A DNA stretch of 64,000 nucleotides from Pelagibacterium sp. 26DY04 (GTDB lineage: Bacteria > Pseudomonadota > Alphaproteobacteria > Rhizobiales > Devosiaceae), in NCBI RefSeq assembly GCF_031202305.1, contig NZ_CP101731.1, positions 2,976,001 through 3,040,000 on the forward strand. The letters run 5' to 3'. A program made the position numbers and the translations under genes. Shown here in pieces: positions 35,428 to 42,925 of this stretch; positions within the stretch are counted from its first letter, which is position 1, and the number at the start of each line of letters is the position of its first letter. The notes beneath the pieces are model-generated. The model ran no database searches. It was not told the origin of the DNA and saw nothing but the letters and a program-made list of their open reading frames with translations.

Positions 35428-36753
35428 ATGACGATTTCGCGACGCCTTTTTTTTGCAGCGGCCGGTATGGCAGGACTGTCCATCCCTCTTGCGGCGCGTC
35501 CCGGCCTTGCGCAATCGAATCTTGTATCAGCCTCTGGCATCGACCAAACTGCACAAGTTCAGGCAGCCCTTGACAGGGCCGCGCAGAGTTCAGGACGGGT
35601 TGATCTGCCAGCGGGTCGCATCATGGTCAGCGGGCTGCGCATTCCTTCCGGCACCATGCTTGTCGGCATCCCCGGTGCGAGCGAACTGGTGCAGGCGGGA
35701 GACGGGCCGCTTCTCGAAGTTGCCGAAAGGGCCGATGTCACCATCCGAAATATCGTGCTCGATGGCATGGGACGCGACGGAGATATCTGGCATGGCGGTC
35801 TGGTGCATATTACCGGCTCTCAAGGTGTTACTATCGAAGGCGTCGCCGTTCGCAATACGCAATTGAACGGCATTTCCGCCCTCGACAGCGCCGTGCGCAT
35901 CGTCAATTGCGATGTAGCGGGCAGCGAGCTGACCGGCATATTCATTTACAATGGCGGTAGTACCTACATCGCGGGCAACCGCATCTTGGAATGCGGCAAT
36001 GGAGGCATTCGCATCTGGCGCGGGGAGAATGCCTTCGATGGCGCCATCGTTACCGGCAACCGCATCGCTGCTATCGACTGGACCAATGGCGGCAACGGCC
36101 AGAACGGGAATGGCGTCAATATTTTCCGGGCCGATGGCGTGATTGTATCGGACAATGTGATTACCGATTGCGCCTTTTCGGCGATCCGGCTCAACACTAC
36201 CAACAACACTCAGGTTCGCGGCAACACATGCATGGGCTCGGGTGAGGTCGCCATCTTCTCGGAGTTCACTTTTTCCGGATCGGTAATCTCTGGCAACATC
36301 ATCGATGGTGCGGCCGCTGGAATTTCGATGACCAACTACAATGACGGCGGACGAGTTGCCACTTGCACCGGCAATATCGTGCGCAACATCACCTCGTCCT
36401 CTCCGGTCAATCCTGACACATCGCCATATGGTATCGCTGCGGAAGCCGATGCAGTGGTCACGGGTAATCTCGTCGAAAACAATCCTGGCATCGGCTACCT
36501 TGCCGGCTGGGGTCCCTATCTGCGCGATGTGCTGATCAATGGCAATCTAGCGCGCGATTGTGGGATTGGAATCTCGGTGTCCGTTGCTGATGGTGCGGGC
36601 TCGGCGATCATCACCGACAATGTGATTTCGGATTTTCACAAACACGCCATAACGGCTGACCGCTGGTGGGAAACCGTCAGCACCGATCTTGCAGTCGATG
36701 TCGATCGCTTCCCCAATCTTACCGTACGGAACAACTCGATCATCCCAGGATAG
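35428..36753 (+). CDS. Tat-exported beta-helix repeat protein (TIGR03808-like)
   Basis: 441 residues from the ATG at 35428. The signal MTISRRLFFAAAGMAGLSIPLAARPGLAQ has the twin-arginine motif ISRRLFF and a cleavable AQ site. The rest is a right-handed parallel beta-helix with repeated coils (VTIRNIVLDGMGRDGD, NGISALDSAVRIVNCDV, GNRIAAIDWTNGGNGQNGNGVNIF, GNIIDGAAAGISM, GNLVENNPGIGYLAGWG). This matches the family of Tat-translocated repeat proteins known from rhizobiales. Function unknown; carbohydrate binding or cleavage is the usual role of the fold. It is a divergent paralogue of the 29379-30806 product. Confidence 0.85.
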   Translation: MTISRRLFFAAAGMAGLSIPLAARPGLAQSNLVSASGIDQTAQVQAALDRAAQSSGRVDLPAGRIMVSGLRIPSGTMLVGIPGASELVQAGDGPLLEVAERADVTIRNIVLDGMGRDGDIWHGGLVHITGSQGVTIEGVAVRNTQLNGISALDSAVRIVNCDVAGSELTGIFIYNGGSTYIAGNRILECGNGGIRIWRGENAFDGAIVTGNRIAAIDWTNGGNGQNGNGVNIFRADGVIVSDNVITDCAFSAIRLNTTNNTQVRGNTCMGSGEVAIFSEFTFSGSVISGNIIDGAAAGISMTNYNDGGRVATCTGNIVRNITSSSPVNPDTSPYGIAAEADAVVTGNLVENNPGIGYLAGWGPYLRDVLINGNLARDCGIGISVSVADGAGSAIITDNVISDFHKHAITADRWWETVSTDLAVDVDRFPNLTVRNNSIIPG

Positions 36754-36989
36754 ATACGAGAGTTGATGGACACGCTCGCTGCGTGGTTTTTTGCTACTCA
36801 TGCATTTTCCCGTCGCGTCCATGGCACCTCGTCGAGTCCTTTCGGTCCCAACAAGTCAAGCCGCTTCCTCTGAGCAAACCTCACATAATGTGCATTTCCT
36901 TAGGTTCTCGAAATCGCCAAAGCGCCCGTGAACCTTGGTGTTCTGGGCAATTGAAGTCTTTGGTCGCTTGGGCGGATCAACGGCAACAT

Positions 36990-37020
36990 CATGAAAGGCA
37001 TCCGATCCACGCCTTTCATG
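36990..37020 (+). repeat. 10-bp inverted repeat directly before the recombinase start
   Basis: CATGAAAGGC (36990-36999) and GCCTTTCATG (37011-37020) are perfect inverse copies separated by 11 nt. The right arm ends 7 bp before the recombinase ATG at 37028 and abuts its GAGG ribosome site. In RNA the hairpin could limit translation; in DNA it could be a binding site for the recombinase or a regulator. Confidence 0.6.
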
Positions 37021-37027
37021 AGGTTTC

Positions 37028-37603
37028 ATGCGCCAAGCCCGAGTGCTCACCGATCCCGAGCTTAAACGCCTGCTGGCCGTGGTGGCGCAGCGCAAACATG
37101 CGGCTCGGGATCGTATGGCCCTGATGCTGTCCCACCTCGCGGGTTTGCGGGTTGGTGAAATCGCCGGGCTGGTCATGCGGGACGTATTCGAGCCCAATGG
37201 CGATGTTCGGGAACAGCTTCGGGTTCGTGCTGGCATCGCCAAGGGTGGGCATGAGCGGGTCGTGTTCATGAGTGAGCGCCTGCGTAAAGAGATCGTCCGC
37301 TACCGGGATGCCCTGCCCGATATTGCCCAGCGGGCTGGTGATGCGCCCTTGCTGCTAACGCAGAAGCGCACGGCGTTTTCTCCGAACACCCTCTGTCAGT
37401 TGATGGGGCAGCTTTACCGGGCCGCAGGCCTCGATGGTGCATCATCCCACTCGGGCCGTCGCTGGTTCATCACTCAGCTTGCCCACTCCGGGGTGTCGCC
37501 CAAGGTCATCATGACCCTAGCTGGGCACCGAAATCTGACCACCACCCAGCGCTATATCGATGTGCGCGACGACATGATGCGCGCGGCTGTCGAGCTGCTT
37601 TAG
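37028..37603 (+). CDS. Tyrosine recombinase/integrase, catalytic domain only
   Basis: 191-residue site-specific recombinase. The catalytic set of the family is complete: Arg in HLAGLRVGEIAGL, Lys in IAKGGHERVV, His-x-x-Arg in SHSGRRWFITQL, His in LAGHRNLTT and the Tyr nucleophile in TQRYIDV. It lacks the N-terminal core-binding domain of full-length phage integrases, as many plasmid- and island-borne short recombinases do. The ATG follows GAGG. It lies 8.8 kb from the tRNA scar and is the only recombinase of this type in the window, so it is a candidate for mobilising the island or part of it. Confidence 0.88.
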   Translation: MRQARVLTDPELKRLLAVVAQRKHAARDRMALMLSHLAGLRVGEIAGLVMRDVFEPNGDVREQLRVRAGIAKGGHERVVFMSERLRKEIVRYRDALPDIAQRAGDAPLLLTQKRTAFSPNTLCQLMGQLYRAAGLDGASSHSGRRWFITQLAHSGVSPKVIMTLAGHRNLTTTQRYIDVRDDMMRAAVELL

Positions 37604-37696
37604 CGACGACACATTTCAAATTGCAATGTGTGGGCTGCGTTCACCCAATGTTGTCTTCTGCTTGGGAAGTAGCGGGTATTTTGATTTGGGGGCACT

Positions 37697-38590
37697 ATGG
37701 CCAAGGCATTCACAAAGAACCTACCAGCCAAACTCGTTGATGCGATCATCTACGCTCGCCGTCACCGGGCAAAGATCATCCAGCCTGTCGGCAATGACGT
37801 TATCCCCCAGTATCACGCGCTGTTTGATCGCGTTTACGCCGCGCATGCGACCGAGAAATTTGCAGGAAAGGGTGTCGATCAAATCACGACAGCCGATTGG
37901 CGGGTGCTGTTCTATTACAAGATGACCACCCGACATCACTTCGACATGGAAGCGACCCTAGCGAAAATCGCCGACGCTCGCGAATACGCCAGCAAAAACC
38001 CTGAGGCCAAATTGGAGGACGGCTGGCGCGTTTCAGACGAGCAGCGGCAAGCTGACCGTCAGCGTGCACTCGATGACATGCGTGCCGATATGCGGACATG
38101 GTCAGATGAAGAGCTTCAGGACTTTGCTGGCCTAAGTGAAGAAACCGCCCAGTTCGTTCGCAGCATCAAGCCCCATCATCGAAACGCCATCGTCGAGGAC
38201 TTCCACGCCAAAGAGCCAAGCCTTCTGTCGCCGGTGGCACCTTTCGATCGCCCCTATGACTTTTCTTTTCGCCGTCGCCCCCCGCTAAAAATGGAGGGTC
38301 TGCGCAAACATTATAACGCCGGGACGGGGAAGAAGAAGGGGGCCATGGATGTCGCCCGTATGGCCGCGAAAAACCTGCAATCGGAAATCGCCAAGCTTTC
38401 ACCGCAGATCAAGCTCGACCTCTTTATCCACTATGGCGCAGATGAATTTGATCAAAGGCATGGTCGGACCAGCAATCGCAACCGCAACAAGCTGCTCACT
38501 GCCTGTATCATCGCCGCCGATGGTAGCCAGTTTGGCGACTGCTATACCTGCAACTCGGCCCTGGTTCAACGTGCAATGGCAATTTTGTAG
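37697..38590 (+). CDS. Protein of unknown function upstream of the TGT-like operon
   Basis: 297 residues, soluble, rich in charged residues, no signal peptide. N-terminal part basic (KNLPAKLVDAIIYARRHRAKIIQPVG), middle with long helices (EYASKNPEAKLEDGWRVSDEQRQADRQRALDDMRADMRTWSDEELQDFAGLS), C-terminal region with basic clusters (GRTSNRNRNKLLTACIIA). I recognise no family. The ATG has GGGGGC upstream. It precedes another unknown gene by 119 bp on the same strand. Nucleic-acid binding would fit the composition but is a guess. Confidence 0.65.
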   Translation: MAKAFTKNLPAKLVDAIIYARRHRAKIIQPVGNDVIPQYHALFDRVYAAHATEKFAGKGVDQITTADWRVLFYYKMTTRHHFDMEATLAKIADAREYASKNPEAKLEDGWRVSDEQRQADRQRALDDMRADMRTWSDEELQDFAGLSEETAQFVRSIKPHHRNAIVEDFHAKEPSLLSPVAPFDRPYDFSFRRRPPLKMEGLRKHYNAGTGKKKGAMDVARMAAKNLQSEIAKLSPQIKLDLFIHYGADEFDQRHGRTSNRNRNKLLTACIIAADGSQFGDCYTCNSALVQRAMAIL

Positions 38591-38709
38591 CCACGAGTTC
38601 TCTTCTTAAGTTATTGATATCGAATACCTTTCGCCCCTCCCGTTCTAATCGAGACGGGTCAGCCAAATCCCTATGCTTCTGGACATCAACACTGACCAGG
38701 AGCAAAACA

Positions 38710-39642
38710 TTGACGACCAAACTTCAACACCACACCGCTCAGAACGACATTCTCAGCGAGCACCACGCCGAGTTCAGCAACGCCTATGAGGCACAGCTGC
38801 GCACCGATGGCCTGGCGATCGGCGAACAGGCAGAATCCGACGAGGCACTGGATGCCTATCGTCAGATGCTCAAGACCACCGACGAACAAGTCCAAACCGC
38901 ACTGATCTCTCGCGATCGCCGCCACGATCTAATCTTGACGGCTAGTTTTGTTTGCTGGGTTAAGACTGCTGAACAGTCGCCCGGTTATATCGACGGCCTT
39001 CTTGGAGAGAGCGATGTGAAGGTTGCGGCAAATGCGGCCTCAGTCGAACGCGCCAGGATGAGCGCTCTCATCCGGCTCGTCACCGGACAGGTTGCAGCAC
39101 GGGCCGATACCAATGTGCGTATTTCCCGCCTCTCCAAGACCGCAATTGGTCTGATCATGGAATGCGAATGCCGTGGCATTGCGGTTCACCTGGGCAATGT
39201 CGTCGATGTGATCGACACCGCTCTGGAGCACAACAGGTCCTATTTCCAAAAGCTCGTCGATGCGCATGAGGCAAGCTCGGCCACGAAAGTCGATTTCCAA
39301 TCCACGTCCCCCAGCTCCCCCGCATCGGAGGCGACGCCCCCCAATGGGCAACCGCATACCCCGCAGAAGCCCGAGCTAGGTAACAATAATGGGAACGCCT
39401 CAGACGAGACCAGTGCGGCACCCTCGGCCCCATTGAGGCTGCTCCCCACGCCGAGCACCGCGTCTCAGGTGCTTCCTGCAGTGATCGGCAAGCTTCCCAA
39501 CGACGCAGGGCTCGACCAGGACTACTTCATCATGCTTGGCCACGTTCGCGGCGACACCATCGTGGTGCGCGGTCCCATCGTCTCGACCCAGGCCGACGAA
39601 GTTCTTCGTGCGCTGGAAAAAGCCTACCAGTGCGCTGCTTAG
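38710..39642 (+). CDS. Protein of unknown function, first gene of the TGT-like operon
   Basis: 310 residues from a TTG start with AGGAG at 7-nt spacing; the frame opens 96 bp earlier without a ribosome site. The N-terminal 180 residues look alpha-helical (EHHAEFSNAYEAQLRTDGLAIGEQAESDEALDAYRQML). A low-complexity Pro/Ser/Asn linker follows (about 195-255), then a compact C-terminal domain (DYFIMLGHVRGDTIVVRGPIV). I recognise no family. It ends 17 bp before the TGT-like gene, so the two are very likely co-translated partners. Confidence 0.65.
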   Translation: MTTKLQHHTAQNDILSEHHAEFSNAYEAQLRTDGLAIGEQAESDEALDAYRQMLKTTDEQVQTALISRDRRHDLILTASFVCWVKTAEQSPGYIDGLLGESDVKVAANAASVERARMSALIRLVTGQVAARADTNVRISRLSKTAIGLIMECECRGIAVHLGNVVDVIDTALEHNRSYFQKLVDAHEASSATKVDFQSTSPSSPASEATPPNGQPHTPQKPELGNNNGNASDETSAAPSAPLRLLPTPSTASQVLPAVIGKLPNDAGLDQDYFIMLGHVRGDTIVVRGPIVSTQADEVLRALEKAYQCAA

Positions 39643-39659
39643 GACGGGAGGAACCCATC

Positions 39660-40934
39660 ATGAAAAACCCTCTCGCCCATACCGGCGCTGCCTATCGTCC
39701 TGCGATGCAGGACTGGATGGCTCGCGTCATCAGTGACGGCACCGCCCCGTTGCGAACCGACGGCAAGCTCAGCAGTGCGGATTTGCACCTGCTGAGCGGC
39801 AGTGGCCTTGCTCACGTTACCCATTTCCTTCAGGCCGCACCCGATGGGATTGAAGGCAGCGAGCGATCGATGGTCGCCACCCGCAATCCTGCGATCACCC
39901 ACGGGATGGCCGACAGCGGCGGCTATCAGGCATCCACCGGGGTGCTCAAGCTTACGGAGCGGCGGCAGCACGACATGTTCCGATTTTCAGAAGCGATGAA
40001 CAGTGCAGCCATCCTTGACGGCCCCACTTCCTCGATCACCAATCCCAAGAGCAAGCTGCGCTCTCTGGCCGACTGCATGAGGTTCACCGAGTCGAACGCC
40101 CTTTATGCCATCCAGCATCGCGTACCGGGCAAAACCAAGCTCCTCAACGTCAGTCAGGGGCGCTCCCGCAAGGAGTCCGAAGAGTGGCTGGAGGCTGTTT
40201 CCAAGTTCAGCGACCCCAAAATCTACGGTGAGCGCGCCCTTGACGGGTGGGCCATCGCTGGAGCGGCACGGCTGCATTTTTCGATCCAGCTGCGCAATCT
40301 CATCGTGCTTCGGGAAAATGGCTTGCTCAGAAACGGCGCCCCCATTCACGTGCTGGGCACTGGGCATCCGGAAGTGGCGTGTGCACTTAGTGCCGTGCAA
40401 TCGGGGCTGCAAAAGACGATCGGCGAGGACATCCAGGTCTCCTTCGACAGCGCCACGCCATTCATCATGGCCGGCAAGTACAAGAAGGCCTTGGGTGTGC
40501 CGACCCTCAACCGCAAGGGTTTGCAGATGACGATCGCTCAGATGCCGCATGGCGACATTTACGTCGGCAGCGATCACCCCTGGCCCGTCTCCAGCCCCTT
40601 CGCCAACCGGCTCGACCTGGGCGACCTCAATGTGCGCAAGGGCGATCCTAAGTCGGCTTGGGACACGCTCTCGCACGTGCTCATCGCCGTGCACAATGTC
40701 TGGGTGATGTGTCGGGCGATCGCATTGGTCAATCATCGGCTTAGTCTCCCCTCCCCCAACCGCAATCTGTGGCTGCCGCCGCGGATCGTCGAGTTGGCCG
40801 AAATCATCCAAGAAATCCTCGTGCGTGAGAACTCGCACACGATGATCGACCAGCATCAGGTCCTTTTGGACATGCTCCAGCACAAGAGCCGGAACACAAA
40901 GCTGCTCGAAGACTACGGCGACGCCGACCGCTAA
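39660..40934 (+). CDS. tRNA-guanine transglycosylase-superfamily protein (DpdA-like)
   Basis: 424 residues. The motif order of the TGT barrel is present: MADSGGYQ (85-90, the general-acid Asp loop), an Asp at 120 (ILDGPTS), VSQGR (164-168, matching the base-binding QGG loop), GWAIAGAA (196-203, matching the GGLA loop), LGTGHPE (232-238) and Asp263 in SFDSATP as the predicted nucleophile. The C-terminal CxCxxC-His zinc site of ordinary TGTs is not visible. TGT enzymes exchange guanine for a 7-deazaguanine in tRNA; the DpdA branch does so in DNA. Divergence from housekeeping TGT, a mobile context and a linked precursor transporter favour a DpdA-like role. Start at 39660 follows GGGAGG. Confidence 0.78.
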   Translation: MKNPLAHTGAAYRPAMQDWMARVISDGTAPLRTDGKLSSADLHLLSGSGLAHVTHFLQAAPDGIEGSERSMVATRNPAITHGMADSGGYQASTGVLKLTERRQHDMFRFSEAMNSAAILDGPTSSITNPKSKLRSLADCMRFTESNALYAIQHRVPGKTKLLNVSQGRSRKESEEWLEAVSKFSDPKIYGERALDGWAIAGAARLHFSIQLRNLIVLRENGLLRNGAPIHVLGTGHPEVACALSAVQSGLQKTIGEDIQVSFDSATPFIMAGKYKKALGVPTLNRKGLQMTIAQMPHGDIYVGSDHPWPVSSPFANRLDLGDLNVRKGDPKSAWDTLSHVLIAVHNVWVMCRAIALVNHRLSLPSPNRNLWLPPRIVELAEIIQEILVRENSHTMIDQHQVLLDMLQHKSRNTKLLEDYGDADR

Positions 40935-40951
40935 GCGCCGCCGCATCCTCG

Positions 40952-40967
40952 GCCGCTGATCAGCGGC
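40952..40967. repeat. Perfect 16-bp palindrome after the TGT-like gene
   Basis: GCCGCTGATCAGCGGC lies 17 bp after the TGT-like stop and 77 bp before the transporter start, in a 110-bp gap. It has no T-tract. It could be a regulator site or a partial terminator that separates expression of the two genes. I looked for a preQ1-type riboswitch in this gap and saw none. Confidence 0.5.
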
Positions 40968-41044
40968 TCTCCCAAAACCCCTGCGCCGTTTCACTCTGCT
41001 GTCTCAGCGGACAGGACCGGTGCGTCTCGAAAAAGGAAAATTCA

Positions 41045-41575
41045 ATGACCACCATCACCACTTCTGCCGGTATTCGGTCGCCCAAGCGCCTTCCCATTTG
41101 GACCTTTGGGTATTTCGGTACCATCGTCTTCGCCAACATGATGCTGCTCTGGTTCGATCCGCGGTTCATCGCTGGCTCGGCCATTCCACCGGCGATCTTT
41201 GCCTCGGGCTTCGTGTTTGTTCTGCGCGACTTTGCCCAGCGGGAAATTGGCCATTTCGTGCTGATCGCCATCATCGCTGCGGCCGGAACCACCTTCTGGC
41301 TGGCCGGCCCAGAGGTCGCCATTCCCAGTGCCTCGGCGTTCCTCATCGCCGAGCTGGCCGATTGGGTCATTTACTCGGTGACCAGGCGCCCGATGTCGCA
41401 GCGTGTCGTGATCTCCTCGCTCATCAGCGTTCCCATGGATACGGCCGTGTTCTATGCCCTGCTCGACATCCTTGATCCGCTTTCGCTGATCCTGGGCATC
41501 GTCATCAAGCTCATCGGCACGCTGGTCTTCTGGGTCGGTCTGAAGTGGGTCGAAGCCAAGCAGGGGGACCTGTGA
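41045..41575 (+). CDS. VUT/YhhQ-family transporter, probable queuosine-precursor importer
   Basis: 176 residues with about six hydrophobic segments (WTFGYFGTIVFANMMLLWF, AIPPAIFASGFVFVLRDFAQ, HFVLIAIIAAAGTTFWLAG, SAFLIAELADWVIYS, SLISVPMDTAVFYALL, LILGIVIKLIGTLVFWVGL). Order and motifs (ASGFVFVLRDF, AFLIAELADWV, SVPMDTAVF) match the Vut_1/YhhQ family, whose characterised members import preQ0/preQ1. It follows the TGT-like gene and overlaps the glycosyltransferase start, so it probably salvages the 7-deazaguanine substrate. ATG preceded by AAGGAAA. Confidence 0.8.
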   Translation: MTTITTSAGIRSPKRLPIWTFGYFGTIVFANMMLLWFDPRFIAGSAIPPAIFASGFVFVLRDFAQREIGHFVLIAIIAAAGTTFWLAGPEVAIPSASAFLIAELADWVIYSVTRRPMSQRVVISSLISVPMDTAVFYALLDILDPLSLILGIVIKLIGTLVFWVGLKWVEAKQGDL

Positions 41576-42612
41576 TGACCGTCTATATCATCGGCCTCGA
41601 ACAGCACGAGCAGCGCTATACGAGCGAATGGGCGACCACCTTGCCCAACCTCCTGAAGACGGCCCTTAACGATGCTGGCTCAACCGAAGATCTCCGTGTG
41701 GTGGAAGGCCACCACACGGTTCAAACCACCACCGAAGGGGCGTTCCTCAACTTTGCCGAGACCAACATCTTCAAGGCTGCGCAGATCGGCCAGATCGCTG
41801 AGCTATTCGCCCAGGGGCAGGTCGAGCCCGGCGATAGATTCCTGTTCACCGACGCGTGGCACCCTGGCGTGATCACCACGCGTTATATGAGCGATTTGCT
41901 CGGGGTGCCGGTCAAGCTCTTAGGTCTCTGGCATGCCGGTTCCTATGATCCGCACGACTTCCTCAGGCGCATTCCCGACACCACATGGGCACGGCATTTC
42001 GAACGTTCCCTGTTCCATGCACTCGACGTCAATTGCTTCGCTACCCAGTTCCACATCAACCTTTTCAAGTCGGAAATGGGCATCAAGGACGACGACCGCA
42101 TCCTGCGGACTGGATGGCCGATGGAATACCTCCAGACCACGCTCGCGCCATTCCGGGATCGGCCCAAACGCAATCTTGTGCTGTTCCCCCATCGGCTCGC
42201 CCCAGAAAAGCAGGTCGAGATCTTCCGCGATCTGGCGGCGTCGTTTCCCGACTACGAGTTCCGCGTCTGTCAGGACACCCGACTGTCCAAGGGCGAATAC
42301 CACCGGCTGCTGGGCGAGGCCACAATGGTCTTTTCGGCCAGCCTACAGGAAACCCTCGGTATCGGGCTCTATGAGGGTCTCCTGTGCGGGGCGGTGCCGT
42401 TTGCCCCCAACCGGCTCTCCTACAGCGAGATGTATCCGGACGAGTATCTCTACCCAAGCAAATGGACCGAAAGCTGGGACAGCTACGTCGAGCACAAACC
42501 GCTGCTGGAGAAGGCACTTCGTCAAGCTCTCGACAGCGCACCGAAAGCTTCAGCGGCATTGATCGGTGAGAAATACTTCAACGCGGATGAACTAATGGCG
42601 CATCTGATTTGA
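41575..42612 (+). CDS. GT-B-type glycosyltransferase coupled to the transporter
   Basis: 345 residues from the ATG that overlaps the transporter stop by one base (TGATG), indicating translational coupling. It is soluble. The C-terminal Rossmann half is glycosyltransferase group-1-like: KRNLVLFPHRLAPEKQVEIFRDLAASFPDYEFRVCQDT, then a sugar-nucleotide region VFSASLQETLGIGLYEGLLCGAVPFAPNRLSYSEMYPD, where the second Glu of the E-x7-E pattern and the conserved Gly are visible. Nothing in the sequence gives the acceptor. Its coupling to a TGT-like protein and a precursor transporter suggests glycosylation of a 7-deazaguanine-type base or its precursor. A terminator follows. Confidence 0.75.
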   Translation: MTVYIIGLEQHEQRYTSEWATTLPNLLKTALNDAGSTEDLRVVEGHHTVQTTTEGAFLNFAETNIFKAAQIGQIAELFAQGQVEPGDRFLFTDAWHPGVITTRYMSDLLGVPVKLLGLWHAGSYDPHDFLRRIPDTTWARHFERSLFHALDVNCFATQFHINLFKSEMGIKDDDRILRTGWPMEYLQTTLAPFRDRPKRNLVLFPHRLAPEKQVEIFRDLAASFPDYEFRVCQDTRLSKGEYHRLLGEATMVFSASLQETLGIGLYEGLLCGAVPFAPNRLSYSEMYPDEYLYPSKWTESWDSYVEHKPLLEKALRQALDSAPKASAALIGEKYFNADELMAHLI

Positions 42613-42626
42613 CCAACCCGGACAGG

Positions 42627-42655
42627 CATGCATCGCTCCGGCGATGCATGTTTTG
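42627..42655 (+). terminator. Rho-independent terminator of the TGT-transporter-glycosyltransferase operon
   Basis: CATGCATCGC (42627-42636) and GCGATGCATG (42641-42650) form a perfect 10-bp stem with a TCCG loop, followed by TTTTG. It lies 15 bp after the glycosyltransferase stop, so the operon ends here. Confidence 0.85.
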
Positions 42656-42925
42656 AGCGACCAGTTTGGCTATTCGGTTGTCGCTTTAGATGCCTTTTGA
42701 AGTCTGCTTCTGTGGATGGCTCCCGCATTGCAAGAGATAATTTGACTTTCTGGTGCGTTGACCGGTGCAGTATTCTGTCCGGCCTGTTGATGCAGCCACG
42801 AAAGGCTGCTGGCCCCTGATGGGGTCGGCGAACAAGGTCCCAATCTGGTTCTCAGGCTGTGATACCTCGGACAGTCCATGGTTTGTCCTTGTTCCCGGGC
42901 TCGGGCACTGACACCACTATACGAT
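42656..42925. other. Intergenic stretch with no recognised gene
   Basis: After the terminator at 42627-42655 about 270 bases carry no open frame that looks coding and no repeat that I can identify. The only short frames (about 60-70 codons on both strands) have no ribosome site and no recognisable product. The L,D-transpeptidase gene begins its 3' end at 42926. Confidence 0.5.

Noticed and set aside
37626..37925. Short plus-strand frame of 99 codons after the recombinase
   Set aside because: It overlaps the start of the 297-residue gene in another frame, lacks a ribosome site, and has no recognisable features.
38614..38709. N-terminal extension of the 310-residue unknown protein
   Set aside because: The frame is open from 38614 but has no ribosome site there, and the predicted residues are atypical, while AGGAG sits correctly before the TTG at 38710.
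40935..41044. preQ1 riboswitch in front of the transporter
   Set aside because: The gap holds a palindrome, but I see no preQ1-I or preQ1-II aptamer pattern with its A-rich tail near the ribosome site.
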